The notes under the pieces are model-generated. The model ran no database searches and was not told the origin of the DNA. It saw nothing but the letters and a program-made list of their open reading frames with translations. From Ambrosia x helenae (lineage: Eukaryota > Streptophyta > Magnoliopsida > Asterales > Asteraceae), in assembly GCA_030844895.1 (NCBI GenBank), contig JAUTDX010000761.1:44452-108451 (forward strand): a stretch of DNA of 64,000 nt, given 5' to 3'. A program made the translations under genes and the position numbers. This document shows, one piece after another, positions 27,435-40,329 of this stretch (its first letter is position 1; each line of letters opens with the position of its first letter).

Positions 27435-30258
27435 GGGAACTATGTTGCAGTTACAGAGATGTGAATGCTAAAATTAATAAAAGCTATAAGGATGTCGCTC
27501 TTCAAAGAAGGTCAAAGTCAAAGGTGGACTGGGTTTTAGATAGGAAAATCAATAACTAGCGTGGGATGGAATTCCTATTAAGAGTAAATTGAGAAATGTT
27601 GATGTTAATCAATTGGCTGATGTTCGGCTATAAACCTAAAATGGTACAAAATATGTTATTATTAACTACTAGTGGTATCCGACTTGTCCTCCATAAAAGT
27701 GTGAGGTTCTAGTCCCACAAGTGGACATATGTGGTCATATAGGAGTAGAATTAGGAGGGTGTGTGTTAGCCCCGTCAAAATAAAGTTATAGGAATTAGAA
27801 TGTTGTTATTATGTTTATGTTGGAAGCTATGGATAGGCTGTTGGAAGTGAGTTTAGACTTTGGACCCTACATTCCATTCCTTTCTAAATAAAAGTCCACA
27901 AATTGGTTTAGGATTTTCTAAAGCGTAAATTCGGTGTAAAGCAGTCACCGGTTTATTGTTTGTTTAGTTTTTTAACCGATACGAGGTCTAAGCTTGTAAT
28001 ATGATAAAACACAGGATCCATTTGTGCAAAAACAAATTATAAAAGCTGTCTGAATCCCGTACCTGACAAACACGACGACGAGCGTTAAGGACGAGCCACA
28101 GGATGCAGCAGCAAACGGCAATCGAAAATCTTAACGTCCTATATCTACTGGAAATCAAATGGATCAATAGGAAATCGTTTCAATCAATAGAGCTGGTTTT
28201 TTATTTGGATTGCTAATCATATACTTTCACATAAACACCTCATTACATATAGTAATACAATCATATTGATTTCACGATGCTTATCATAACATCGACAATT
28301 TATATTGTTTAATGCTCCTTATTACTTTTACACCAAATGATACATGTAACACTTTTTTCATCAAGTAATGCATCTCAGTGGCAGATCCAAGAATTTTAAA
28401 TAGGGGGTTCACTTTTTTAAATGCTCTAATTTCACATGACAGAACATAACAAATTTTGGATCGGTTTGGCGGTTCGGATCGGGCCAGTTTGACTAGGGTG
28501 ATAACATGAAATTGATTTCCTTTCGCAAGGATCCAATGGATGATCAGCTTAATCTGTTTTCAACTAGTTAATGATGATGATTTAACACAATAGGCTAAAA
28601 ATTAACATCTAAATTCTAAGTTTCAACACAATAGGTTAAAGATTAACATCACTAAATTAGTAAATTCCATGTTTCAACATCACTAAAAGTGGCTTAAAAC
28701 AAGAACACACTACAAATCAAGTAATTAACATACCCGAGAGAGTGAGGGAGGCAGGGGCTGTTAGAATATTTGATAAAAACTTAAAATATTTGTCTACTAC
28801 ACAAAATTAATAAAATGATCAGAAGCAAGGTGACCAATAAAACCATACCATTAAACTAAAAAAATCCTCGAACATATCCACTAAAACATAGCACCAAAAA
28901 TAAAGACCTAGTAAAACAAATAAAAATGAAATCAACTCCAAGACTAATTTGAACACCACAAATTCATGTTTACTAGTTTAATCAATTGCTTTGCCAAGGC
29001 CTTTGCCCTTTATGGTCCGCAGATAATTGGTTTTCCACCTATTAAGAATTACAAGTGCATTAGCTTTTTAAAGGTTAGGTAGGAAATTAAATTAAATATA
29101 CGACTATGTATGATTAAGAGAAAAAACAAATTATTGAGCAATGGCCCGTTTTATGAAACAACTAGAAATGTAATGTTACTCAAACACAACTACAAGTTAC
29201 ACAACAAGAATTAGAATAGAAGAACATGACTAGTTGACTAACTAACTATGTATGTTTGAAGGGGAGGGAAATTGGATACTGATGATGGGTAGAAGGAGGA
29301 GGGCGGCGACGAGGGGTGGAGGAGAGGAGGAGGGCAGCGGCTAGGGGTGTTGGGATGGAGGAAGAGTGTTGAGGGTTGTGAATTGGGATGAGGGGAAATC
29401 GAACCCACGATACAAGAAAACATAACAAAAACCACACAATGGTATACAAACAAATTAAGACGGATACGTTTATTTGGATAAAAATAGACAAATCATCCTT
29501 TGTTGGAATGAGACGATTGGCGTAATTTGAACCCTTTAATCCTTTGCCTCAGTTTGACTATACTTTGATTTTCCTCTTGGGCTAGGTTACCACGTCCTAT
29601 TCTTCAATCGAATGGGTAATCTGTTTGCTATGTGATTTTGGGCGTCGAGATCTTTCTCTTCGAATCAAAAAAATAAAAAATAAAATAACAATCATAACTT
29701 AAGTAACCGATTATGTAACCGACTCTCTAGCTTTCTCGAGATTGAAGAAGCATAAATACATAATCCATTTTGGAAGGTATCAACTATCAAACCACTTGAT
29801 ACACTCCCCCACTTCCATCTTAACACCATACACCTTCGTTTCTCCACCGTCCGATCAAATCTAATTTGTCATCTTATTCTTGTACTCGCTCAGATCCTGC
29901 CACCTGCATCCCCATCCTGCACTAGCAAGCAGCAAATCATTACCCAATCCACTAAAAACACGTTCTTTCTTTCCAAAGCAACCAAACCCATTTTAAAACT
30001 ACATCTCTACTGTTGTCCAGTCTCCAAGTATTCACTTCCCAACCGTCCGATGACAGGCACCGGATGCTAGAACAGTTAGAACCCTATCTTATACGTCCAC
30101 GTGTCAACACTCCCTACACCGTCACACACCGGAACATTACTTTGTGAGATTGTTTAAACCACCTGAAATAGATAAAATAAAATCATATTCTTTTTGTTCC
30201 GTTCATCTCTGAACAGAGAACTGTCTGTGTATTATTATGATTATTATTATTGTTTGAA
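27435..30258. other. Intergenic interval and SS4 upstream region
   Basis: It holds a possible transposon end (CAGTGGCAGATCCAAG at 28378, matching the AGTGGCGGATC terminal type, no partner end found) and a purine-rich GGAGGAGGGCGGCGAC block at 29297-29350. The last 500 bp are the SS4 promoter/leader (transcript start probably after 30150). ORFs on the minus strand at 29238-29491 are Pro/Ser low-complexity reads of the purine block. Confidence 0.4.
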
Positions 30259-33200
30259 ATGGCGGTGAAATTATCGAGTTGTTTTTTGAGTAATGGATGG
30301 AGTTGTTGCACTGTGAATGACTGTAATCATTTGAATTTACGGTTTTACCCTTCTCCCTCTCCTTCTCCTCGATTCCTTACGGTTTCCTGCAAGATACGTC
30401 AACGTAATAATAATTCCAGGTATTGTGTTTTCTTTCCTTTTATTAACTTATTCTTTACAGTATACATGTTAGGGTTCTGTATCATAGTTAGTTGTTTCTC
30501 TACGAAAATGTGTAGTATAATGTTAATGTCAATGAAGACTTCTATGGAGAGGATGAGTTTATGTAATATGAATAGCGGTTACTGAAATAATATAATCTAG
30601 GAGAAGACTTTCCCATGGGATGTAAATAATCCCGAATAGCATCTGATTAGTCGCAGATTGATAAATCGCTAGTAGGAGGTTCACCGAGTAGTTTTCCTCT
30701 AATCGTGGCCAATTAATTGCTAGACGGTCAACAGCGGCCCTAGGCAGTCCTAATTGGCCAAAAATCGGCAGTTGCGCACAAATTCGGCCCTCTGCCAATT
30801 ACCGGACATTTTCCAGTCAAACCTTGTATATTTCGGTACTTAATATTATCATACTTAAAAATTGGGCCGATGAGGGGTTAAAACTTTTGTTGCTAAAAAA
30901 TTACACATAAAAATGTGTGCGTATATATATAAAGTTGAAGATTACCTATAAAAACCTCTATCTGATTAATCGCTAGTAGGTACCCCTCCGACTGACTAGC
31001 GCCTAGCCGCCCTAGCGATGCTTACAATACTGATTTTGGTGGTCTCTTTCATTAATTTCTGGAAGCTAATCCTGGTACTATAAGAGTATAATGTGATTGT
31101 CTGACGGTGCAAGGTCATGGCCATTCAGTGTTGAGGGAATGATTTTAAGGGCACGGTTTGTAGCTGGATCCTTGTGGGAATAGATTAGTTTCTGTTTCTA
31201 AGAAATCATCATGAAAAAAGCACATTAGTTTTTAATGGAGAACTCACACACTCTCCACCTTTGTCTCAGTTGGGACTTGATGGCACTATAGATATACATT
31301 GGATACTGCTAGGCTAAATATGCATTGGATTGTTTGCATTTTATGAAGGTGATGTGAAAGCTTAAATGACTAATTGTATAATGGGTCAGAATAAACTATG
31401 CTATTAGGCACTCAAGACTAACAATATGTTCAGCTGTTAATATGTAATAACAGACTATTTTTCAGATGATTTATAGAGGAAATATGTAAAAGGTATGGAG
31501 AAGACACTAGTTAATTAACTTTTTGATCAAATAGAAATAGATACTACAGTATATAAGTTCTGGAGTGTCTCATTGTTAGTGTTAAACTATTAAAGTAGTT
31601 GAAATGCTATTGCAACTATTGATGAAAGACTCAAGTTTTGTTGGTTAGTATCTTGTTGCAGTGTTGCACCTGGAATCTAGTTACAGGTAACATTTATAGT
31701 CTGTGGACTTACAGAGCCCAAAACCTGATCTTGGAAGTCAAGCAGATAAAACCTCAATTACATATGAAGCTTTCATAAGAAAAGTACAAGGTTTTATAAA
31801 TGCATGGTTTGATAATGAATTCAACTGTTCGTTTGAGTAAACAAAAAAATAATCTGTACAGCAGTCCAAAAACTTTACTGCAAAAGTTGTGTTTATAGCA
31901 CAAAGGCAGAAAATTTACACAAAAAGGGCAATAATCAACACACATTAACTAAATTTGTTTGGGTATTATCTTTTGCAAGAAAATACTTATAAAGCGGGAT
32001 TTGGTTGGTTTAGGTGAATTATTATTTGGACATGAGAGTAATGAGTTTTTACTCTAATATATTTGGCGTTATTGCTTTAACTTTTTTGTGACATCATGGC
32101 ACGGTAAGAAGTATGTCAATTGGGTACATACTAAGACTAACTCTACTTTTAAATATTCCTCTTCTACTACAATTTGTTACATGTTGACTTGCTTTTTCAC
32201 GTTATGATCATACTGGTGCAGCGTACCACAACCCAGGAGGTCACCATCAAAGAAAAACGTCCCGACACAACTTCCCCAAAATGATAACTTCATGCCAGAT
32301 GACAGTGGACCTAGTGATTCAGAAAATATAGATGACATCTCTGATGTTTCTGAACAGTCTATATCTAGTGACATTGTAGCAATTCAGCGTTTTGATGATA
32401 GGAATTCAAGCAGCACACTGACCTCGGTATGCCTCAAGAATATTCATATATGATGGTTTTATTCTAGGTATCCTTGTTACATCTGTTTCCAGTTATGTTC
32501 AGCTTTTTAAAGTTAAACAGAAATGCATCATATATACCATCCTGTCTCTCTATTCTCAGGTAAAGAGGTCTGCAAAGTCTTTTTTTCCCTGATGCATTTT
32601 TCTCTTAGCCTTGATTTTAAAAAACGAAAAGCGCACAAAAGCGACAATGTCTAAAATTGAGGCGCCAAGCGCAAAAGCGCCCCGCTTTTCGTACCTGAGG
32701 CACAAATAATTATCTAACTTTTTATATATTTCCTATAGATTTCTAGCATCATTTACCCAATATTTTGAGACAAGTAAGCTTTATATATGTTTTAATATGG
32801 AATTGCATACATGTACAACCTGAAAATTATGTTGTACAAGCTAATGCACAATAATACGAAAAATATATGTGGTGCGCGCCTCAGGGTCAATTTTTTGCCA
32901 ACAAATCGCGCCACTCGTGGGCTTTTTGGAAAAAAGCGCACCTTAAGCGACCAAAAGCGCAGGGGCTTGAGCCTTGTTGACCTTTGAGCCTAGGCGCGCT
33001 TTTTTAAAGCAAGCTCTTAGCACCCATAATAACTAATCCATCTGCTTCAGAATTGACATTGGCCTTCCCTTTTATTATGTGTTATTATATGTTTTTTTGC
33101 AGCTGGTACTTGGCAAAGTTTTGAAGCTACTAGCCAGTGATAGTATTTGCTGCTTAAAATTTTACTAGAGAAACATATTGTATCTGTTTGGTTATTGATT

Positions 33201-36200
33201 TGTCTGAAAAAACAGGCAGGACTTCCAGAAAGTTATTATAGAACTGTATACGATTTACTTCTTGATGACTAATTCTCAGTTTGACTGATAATACATGAAT
33301 CATCTTACATGAACTTCAGAAATTCTATTCCATGGCTCCCTTGTTTTATTAGGATCCATCTGCATGTGGAAAAGATACTGCTATTATTAATAATCTAATT
33401 TTATCATCTTAACAGTCTATTGGTGCTGAGAAAGGGGATGGGCTATCAACTGTTCCTCTTCAGGATGTTATAGGGATGATACGTAATGCGGAGAAAAGTA
33501 AAGCCTTCCCCTCTTTGTGTTTAAATTTTATCTAGTGTCAAAACAGTTATTTTCTATAGTTTCCAGCAATGACATATGTAACTTTTTTCTTCTTTTTCTT
33601 CAATTGTTTACCAGATATTCATATCCTAAATCAAGCTCGCATCCATGCACTTGAAGATTTAGAAACGATTCTTGGTGAGAAAGAAGCCTTGCAAAGAGAA
33701 ATTAACATTCTGGAAATGAGGCTGGCTGAAACTGATGCACGGATAAGAGTCGCTGCACAAGATAAGGTACACGTGGAGCTATTACAACACCATTTAGAGA
33801 AACTTCGAACAGAAATGTCCAACAAAAATAGAACTCCTGATGAAATACAAGAAATTGTCCTCCGGTCTCCTGATAGACAAACTCGTGCTCTTAGTGAGGA
33901 GATGAATGCATTGAGGAATGAAAATATGTCATTAAAAAATGATTTAATGACAATTAAGGAGGAGCTTAATGAATTTAAAAGAACAGACGAACGTGTTGAA
34001 ATGCTGGAGAAAGAACGCAAAATTTTGGAGTCTTCACTAAAGGAAATGGAATACAAACTTACTCTTTCACAGGATGATGGTGAACAACTTTCAACTTTGA
34101 GATCAGAGTGTGAAACCCTATGGGATAAAGTAGAACATTTGCAAGTATTACTAGATAAGTCAACTAGTCAAGCTGATCAAGCTATTTTGGTGTTACAACA
34201 AAATCAGGAGTTGAGGAAGAAGGTTGAAAGGCTGGAGGAATCTCTTGAAGATGCTAGCATTTACAAGTTGTCAACTGAAAAGCTGCAACAGTATAATAAC
34301 TTAATGCAACAGAAAATAAAACTACTTGAAGAACGACTTGAAAAATCTGATGCAGAGATACATTCTTATGTTCAGTTATATCAAGATTCGGTGAAGGAAT
34401 TTCAAGATACACTTGATAATCTGAAAGAAGAAAGTAAGAAAAAAGCATCAGGTAAACATGTGGATATGCCATGGGAATTCTGGAGTCGTTTATTGCTCAT
34501 GGTTGATGCTTGGTTTCTTGAAAAGAAAATTCATGGGGATGAGGCTAAGCTGCTAAGGGAGATGACATGGAAGAAGGATGCACGCATCCATGATGTTTAC
34601 ATGGAATGCAAGGATAAGAATGAACGTGAAATTATTGCTGCTTTTCGCAGATTGACATCTTCCTCATCTGGGTATGTATCATTTTACAATTCACATTTCC
34701 AACATGCTACCGTATAAACCAATGATTTTTGTTCATTGTAGTCCAGGATTGCATGTCATTCATATTGCCGCTGAGATGGCTCCAGTTGCTAAAGTAAGCT
34801 TTCTTGTTAACCGCATTTGCTCATAATTTGTTATATCACAGGTCTATGGGAAACGTTTTGTTTGCTTCAATGTATAGATTTGTCTTTTGGTTTACACTCT
34901 CAAATTCACGCAAGCTTATTTTAGCCTTTGACTAAATAGAAAGTCCTTGTTGTATTTTATAACCTTACATAACTAGAGAGTCTTAATGTCAAAAAGATCA
35001 TGTGAAGAATCTTAATGCCAAAATGATGGTCATCACATTTGTTGATGTGCATTTTGTCATCTATTGCCATTGCCCTCAAAAGAAATTCAGGAACCCAAAG
35101 GCTCTCAGTTTTTTTTTGGTGAAATGCGTGGCCCAAACAAACACCCGCAAACAATATCAAGAAAAACTTAAAGCACGAGAACAAGCGAGAACACAAGAAA
35201 ATAACGTATTTCACTTTATCAATTTGACTGGGCTACGTTCATGGCTGAACTAGAGAGTCAGCTGACTAGTGAAAATGTCCAGAGCTGACCAAAGCTGACA
35301 GCTGCCTACCTGCCTTAATGTAAACTTTCAACACTGAAGAAGGACTGAGCTAGTGAGCTGTTTGCCAAAGCTGATCAGACTCCACAACTCAACACCATAA
35401 TCGACTAATATTTAGTCTCCTGAAGTTACAAAATCACTGATTTTAGTCAAAAGTTCATCAGACAAGACCTAAAGCAGTTATGAATAGTTATTCTCTTATT
35501 GATGTTTTACTCCATTTTGTGAGTCAATTTTCCTAATGCAGTTCTGCAGTTTAGGAAAGACTTCAAGTAGATGTTTTATGGTCCTATATGTAGTGCAGTG
35601 GTCACTGGTCATTGAATTCTTTAACTATGCACCAAAAGAAAAATATAAAAATATGCAGTTCTGAAGTAATGAAATGAACTTGATTTTTTCTTTGAAAAAC
35701 GTTGATAAATCTTTAATTTATCCACTTCTCTTTTTAAATTGTAGGTTGGTGGTCTAGGGGATGTGTTGTCTGCTCTCAGTAAAGCACTACAGAAGAAAGG
35801 ACACCTTGTGGAAATAGTTCTTCCGAAATATGATTGCATGCAGTATGAAAGTATTCAGAACTTGAGGGCATGTCTCCCTCCCCTTTTAACTTGATCGTTA
35901 TGCCAGAAGTATCCAAAGATGTTTAAAGAATTCTCATGAATCTATCTCTTTATGTACAGGTTTTAGATTTAGTGGTAGAGTCATATTTTGATGGCCAGTT
36001 GTTCAAAAATAAAATCTGGATTGGCACAGTTGAAGGTTAAAATCTTCTCATCATGTATATGCATTAGACTTCAAACAAATTTCTTGCTTCTATGCTGACG
36101 TAAATTTTAACTTTTATTTTTTTTATATTTAGGGCTTCCTGTTTACTTTATAGAGCCTCTTCATCCTGCCAAATTTTTCTGGAGAGGAAAAACCTATGGG

Positions 36201-38396
36201 GAACCTGATGATTTAAAGCGCTTCTCATACTTTAGCAGGGCAGCACTTGAGCTGCTTCACCAGGCTGGCAAAAAACCAGATATCATTCACTGTCATGATT
36301 GGCAAACAGCTTTTGTTGTATGGATGATTAAACCTTGGCTTATATAGTTTTCTTAATTCCATCGATAGGTTTGTCACGATGATCTTATCTTGTTATTCAG
36401 GCACCCCTTTACTGGGATCTGTATGCACCCAAAGGACTAAATTCAGCTAGGATATGCTTCACATGTCATAATTTTGAGTATCAGGGAACTGCACCTGCAT
36501 CAGAGATAGCATCTTGTGGCCTTGACATTCATCACCTTAACAGACCAGATAGGATGCAGGACCACTCATCACCTGACAGAATCAATCCTGTTAAGGTACT
36601 GCAGTCCAGTGTCCTGTTTCTTTTTCTTGATAATTGTTTTTGTGTACTTACTAACATGTTCCTATGATGTTTTAGGGTGCAATCGTGTTCTCTAATATTG
36701 TTACAACGGTATCACCAACATACGCACAAGAGGTGCGGACTTCACAGGTAATGATGTTTCATCAAATTTACTGCATTCAGTGTAAAAAATGTATGTCATG
36801 CTTGTGAGTGGTACACTTACTGAAATTTTAATTTATCATACAGGGAGGACAAGGGCTTCATGCAACTATTAATGCTCATGCTCAAAAGTTTGTTGGGATT
36901 CTGAATGGAATTGATACTGATTATTGGAATCCTGCTACTGACGGTTATCTCAGATTCCAGTACAATGCCAATGATCTTGAGGGGAAAGCTGAGAATAAAA
37001 AAGCCTTACAAAGACATCTTGGGCTTTCATTCTCTGATAGTAAGAGGCCATTGGTAACTTTTTTGTGTCCTTCAAAGATTATTTATTTGTGATATTTGAC
37101 AAGACTTTGTTGGGATTGGCCTTATGACTGTTAAAATGTTATATGTCACACTTGTAAAAATATATTTACATAGTAGAAATCCATCGTCATGTAGCATATT
37201 GATGTATTGTTTTGGTTTCACAGGTTGGCTGTATAACTAGATTGGTGCCACAGAAGGGTGTTCATCTCATCAGACATGCAATTTATCGAGCATTAGAATT
37301 GGGTGGACAATTTGTATTACTTGGTTCAAGCCCTGTGCCAAATATTACAGTAAACTTCTGACTTTTTAGTATGAGGACCTTGTTTGCTAGCATCTCATTC
37401 TTTGATCTAGTTATTTGTAAAATTGCTAATGTTTAGTGCTTACAAGGAAAAAAAAGCTCATAATCTTTTTATATTTCAACTTAAAAAACATTGTGTATAT
37501 TTTTGGTACATCATGCATCTATTAGAAGATAAAGCATACCTATCTAAGCTTTTATTTTTGTAGAGGGAATTCGAGGAGATAGCAAAGAAGTTTGAAAACA
37601 ATGAGCATGTTCGTCTGATTCTCAAGTATGACGAGGCTCTTTCCCATTCAATATATGCATCATCCGACATGTTCATCATCCCGTCTATTTTTGAGCCTTG
37701 TGGCTTAACACAGGTGCAGCATTTGTAGATTTGATTGGACAATAGAATGTTTATTGTTAATTATGTCGTTAGAAGACAATTTAGTTGACTATAGCTGTTA
37801 TAATTATTATACTTATTTGGTTCTTACTTTTTCAGATGATAGCCATGCGATATGGTGCAATCCCCATTGCTAGAAAGACGGGGGGTCTAAACGACAGGTG
37901 AGATTGTTACTCAGTTTCTGACATAAGATATAAATCTCCCATTGAGATTAGATTTACAGGGATTTGATCTTCTAAATTTTGATGTTTTGCAGTGTATTTG
38001 ATGTTGATGATGATACCATTCCAGTTCAGTTGAGAAACGGATATACGTTTGTAACACCAGATGAGCAGGTAAAGTTCTGGCTTTTGGCATATAAAACCTA
38101 CCTAATCAGCTAATCTATAGATGGGTACTATATGTTAATTTAATATTTAATCTTGGTATTCTTGTTATCTCATTTATGTACACACATTTTGATATAAAAA
38201 TGGTGACATGCAGGGCTTCGATGGTGCTTTTGACCGCGCATTCAACCACTACAATAATGACAATGAAAGCTGGCAAGAGCTAATAAACACGGTCATGAGC
38301 ATAGACTTCAGTTGGGACACATCCGCATCACAATATGAAGAACTTTACCTACAATCTGTATCCCGAGCCCGGGCAGCACGTCGGGCAGCTGGCTAA
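30259..38396 (+). CDS. SS4: Starch synthase 4, plastid, 16 exons
   Basis: Exons: 30259-30419, 32222-32426, 33416-33497, 33615-34671, 34742-34793, 35745-35867, 35960-36035, 36133-36317, 36401-36595, 36676-36747, 36844-37053, 37224-37349, 37564-37713, 37836-37897, 37993-38068, 38214-38396; all phases agree, 1004 aa (Arabidopsis SS4 1040). The Ser-rich, Arg-containing N-terminus looks like a chloroplast transit peptide. Residues ~150-490 (mostly exon 4) are long coiled coil (EKLQQYNNLMQQKIKLLEER). The GT5 domain starts at HVIHIAAEMAPVAK, with the ADP-glucose KxGGL loop at K519-L523 (split over introns 5/6), HCHDWQTAF, NGIDTD and the C-terminal EPCGLTQ (E892). SS4 elongates alpha-1,4 glucan from ADP-glucose and controls granule initiation and shape. 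Intron 6 appears to start with GC (AGG|GCATGT), since no GT donor there keeps the frame. Confidence 0.95.
30580..31042. mobile_element. Decayed hAT-type element in SS4 intron 1
   Basis: The right part, reverse complemented, reads CAGTATTGTAAGCATCGCTA, close to the terminus of the element at 62671 (CAATGTTGCAAAAGTCGCTA). Related GCGCCTAGCCGCC words and a diverged CTGATTAATCGCTAGTAGG repeat (30643-30680, 30962-30980) lie inside. The only target-duplication candidate is TACTGA on both sides (6 bp). The left end is uncertain. Confidence 0.4.
32610..33013. mobile_element. hAT-type miniature element in SS4 intron 2, perfect 8-bp TSD
   Basis: A 404-bp insertion is flanked by CTCTTAGC (32602-32609 and 33014-33021). 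The inverted ends are CTTGATTTTAAAAAACG and, from the right, CTTGCTTTAAAAAAGCG. The subterminal parts are rich in AAAGCGC words (GCGCACAAAAGCGACA, GCGCACCTTAAGCGACC) in inverted arrangement. There is no ORF. The 8-bp duplication and subterminal short repeats fit a non-autonomous hAT element. Confidence 0.8.
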
Positions 38397-39392
38397 GACA
38401 TCCGTTTCTGAAACCTAGAGCAGTTTTCTCCCAATACATAGAGTTTTGAAGGTGAACATTGCATCAAAGGGCTTTATAGTACTAAATTGAATTGCAATTC
38501 TGCAACACAAGACCACAACCGAATGATTCATAACCCGACAGAGAAATTTGAGGACATTAGTTACTTTCCATCACTACTCAAGTGGTTTATGTGATTTTTA
38601 GTATCCTTTTGTCCTTGTTGGTGACCGTAAGATTTTTTGCGAATGTAAATGATGTCCGTATGTGGTTTTACAGGATAAAAACATTTTACAAATTGTACAC
38701 TATGAGGTTCATATTCTTATACATGTAAAGATGCATTTATTTTCTCAATAAGATCTAGTGATTTGTTAAACAGTTAGACCATGGGGTGTGAATACGGGGA
38801 GCCCATGCGGTAGCCATCACCGACATGAAACCCCCCCCCCCCCCCCCGACATCTCAGGGCAACTGGGGATAATTCCCCCCACCCCCTCTCTCTACCTCTC
38901 TATTTGATGTTATTGCAGGGGGAGAAGGGGGGCCACACACCCTTGTTTGGGGAGAGTGTCGTGGCACTTAGGTGAACAAGGGGGAAGGGCAATCACACCC
39001 TATAGCTTTATCGCGTCTTACGTCGGTGCTATGGTTAAACGCAGAACACTTGCTGTCAGACTACAGGTGATGGGTGTGGCTTGCCACACAACTTTTTCCT
39101 TTTAACAGTTTTTTAAAATTTTACATAGAACTAATGTATTAAATATGATTACGTAAATTACGAATTAAATTGATTTAGGAGACGCAACATTTGATTATAT
39201 TATGATGGGAACTATATAGTTCTAGGTTCTTTATACTTTTAAAATTTAGTGATCTTTAAATATTTTGACCATTAAAAATACCCCAACCCAATTTCTTGAA
39301 CATGAACTACAGAAATGTACCATAAAAGCCCAAAAAATAGCCATAAATTAATTAACATACTCCGGTTCATTTAACATCAAAGTTCATTACAA
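38397..39392. other. SS4 3' flank and spacer to LHCB1
   Basis: The SS4 3' UTR is followed by a possible AATAAGATC poly(A) context at about 38755, a small repeat element (38777-39006), then AT-rich sequence that should include the 3' UTR of the converging LHCB1 gene next to 39393. SS4 and LHCB1 are transcribed toward each other here. Confidence 0.5.
38777..39006. mobile_element. Possible miniature element with a C17 tract
   Basis: The left end GACCATGGGGTGTGAATAC and the right end, reverse complemented, GCTATAGGGTGTGATTGCC form an imperfect inverted repeat around a GC-rich 230-bp body. A run of 17 C bases lies at 38831-38847. A 3-bp TTA-like flank on the left only weakly suggests a PIF/Harbinger relative. 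No exact target duplication. Confidence 0.35.
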
Positions 39393-40193
39393 TCACTTCC
39401 CGGGGACAAAGTTTGTCGCATAAGACCAAGCATTGTTAGCAACAGGGTCTGCAAGGTGGTCAGCTAGGTTCTCTAATGGTCCCTTTCCGGTCACAATGGC
39501 TTGAACAAAGAACCCAAACATAGAGAACATGGCTAGCCTTCCATTCTTGATCTCCTTTACCTTCAACTCAGCAAAAGCCTCTGGATCATCGGCAAGACCC
39601 AACGGGTCAAAGCTACCACCAGGGTAAAGTGGGTCAACAACCTCTCCCAATGGTCCACCAGCAATTCTGTATCCCTCTACCGCACCCATCAAGACCACTT
39701 GAGTGGCCCAAATGGCCAAGATGCTCTGGGCATGGATCAAACTTGGGTTACCCAAGTAATCAAGCCCACCTTCACTAAAGATTTGGGCTCCAGCCTTGAA
39801 CCATACGGCCTCACCAAACTTCACACCGTTACGGGCCAAAAGCTCTGGGAAGACACACCCAAGAGCCCCAAGCATGGCCCATCTGCAGTGGATGACCTCA
39901 AGCTCACGGTTCTTGGCAAATGTCTCTGGGTCAGCAGAAAGCCCAGCAGTGTCCCAACCGTAGTCACCTGGGAATTCACCAGTGAGGTATGATGGGGCCT
40001 CACCGGAGAATGGGCCCAGGTACTTGACACGGTCAGGGCCATACCATGGGCTTCCTGATGGTGCAACTTTTTTGGGTGTTGCGGTCTTCCTCATCGAAAC
40101 CCGCCCATTTCCAAGAAGCTCGGAACCAGATGGAGCCACTTTCAAGGCTTGCCCGGCGAAAGGGGACGAGAGAGACATGGTTGAGGCAGCCAT
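39393..40193 (-). CDS. LHCB1: LHCB1 chlorophyll a/b-binding protein of LHCII, intact
   Basis: Single-exon gene, 266 aa, the normal length and intronless structure for Lhcb1. A Ser/Ala-rich transit peptide precedes the RMS-type cleavage context and the mature start RKTATPKKVAPSGSPWYGPD. The WYGPDR motif binds phosphatidylglycerol and holds the LHCII trimer. Helix B carries ELEVIHCRWAMLGALG, helix C IHAQSILAIWATQ, and helix A KEIKNGRLAMFSMFGF; the ExxHxR and ExxNxR signatures that ligate chlorophyll and form helix-helix ion pairs are present. The protein captures light for photosystem II in the thylakoid membrane. It is head-to-head with a second copy at 42492 and converges on SS4. Confidence 0.98.
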   Translation of the reverse strand: MAASTMSLSSPFAGQALKVAPSGSELLGNGRVSMRKTATPKKVAPSGSPWYGPDRVKYLGPFSGEAPSYLTGEFPGDYGWDTAGLSADPETFAKNRELEVIHCRWAMLGALGCVFPELLARNGVKFGEAVWFKAGAQIFSEGGLDYLGNPSLIHAQSILAIWATQVVLMGAVEGYRIAGGPLGEVVDPLYPGGSFDPLGLADDPEAFAELKVKEIKNGRLAMFSMFGFFVQAIVTGKGPLENLADHLADPVANNAWSYATNFVPGK

Positions 40194-40259
40194 TGTTAAA
40201 GTTTGATAGAAGATGTTCTAATTTTTAGAGTTGTGAGTATGTGTGGATTTTGGAAGTTC

Positions 40260-40323
40260 ATTTATAGGGTGAAAGTGGTAAGCCTTTGTTATCTTGAGAT
40301 ATCTATATCTCCATTGTGATTGG
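40260..40323 (-). promoter_or_regulatory. LHCB1 core promoter: TATA, GATA-rich segment and CCAAT box
   Basis: Read on the minus strand: CCAAT (40323-40319), then AGATATAGATATCTCAAGATAA (GATA/I-box-like), then CTATAAAT (40267-40260), about 65 bp before the ATG. This CCAAT-GATA-TATA order is the conserved light-regulated promoter layout of plant CAB genes. Function is inferred from that knowledge. Confidence 0.7.
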
Positions 40324-40329
40324 TCACAC

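Noticed and set aside
29238..29491. Pro/Ser-rich minus-strand ORFs
   Set aside because: Low-complexity translation of a GGAGGAGGGCGG-type purine block, with no start context, intron structure or homology.
30250..30258. Upstream start for SS4
   Set aside because: The frame can be extended only through a TTG. The first ATG, at 30259, matches the plastid-targeted N-terminus of SS4 proteins.
33631..34056. 141-codon minus-strand ORF
   Set aside because: Antisense shadow of the SS4 coiled-coil exon, whose codon bias keeps the opposite frame open.
39699..40228. Plus-strand ORFs over LHCB1 and short minus-strand ORF at 39821-40066
   Set aside because: Shadows of the strongly conserved LHCB1 coding frame.
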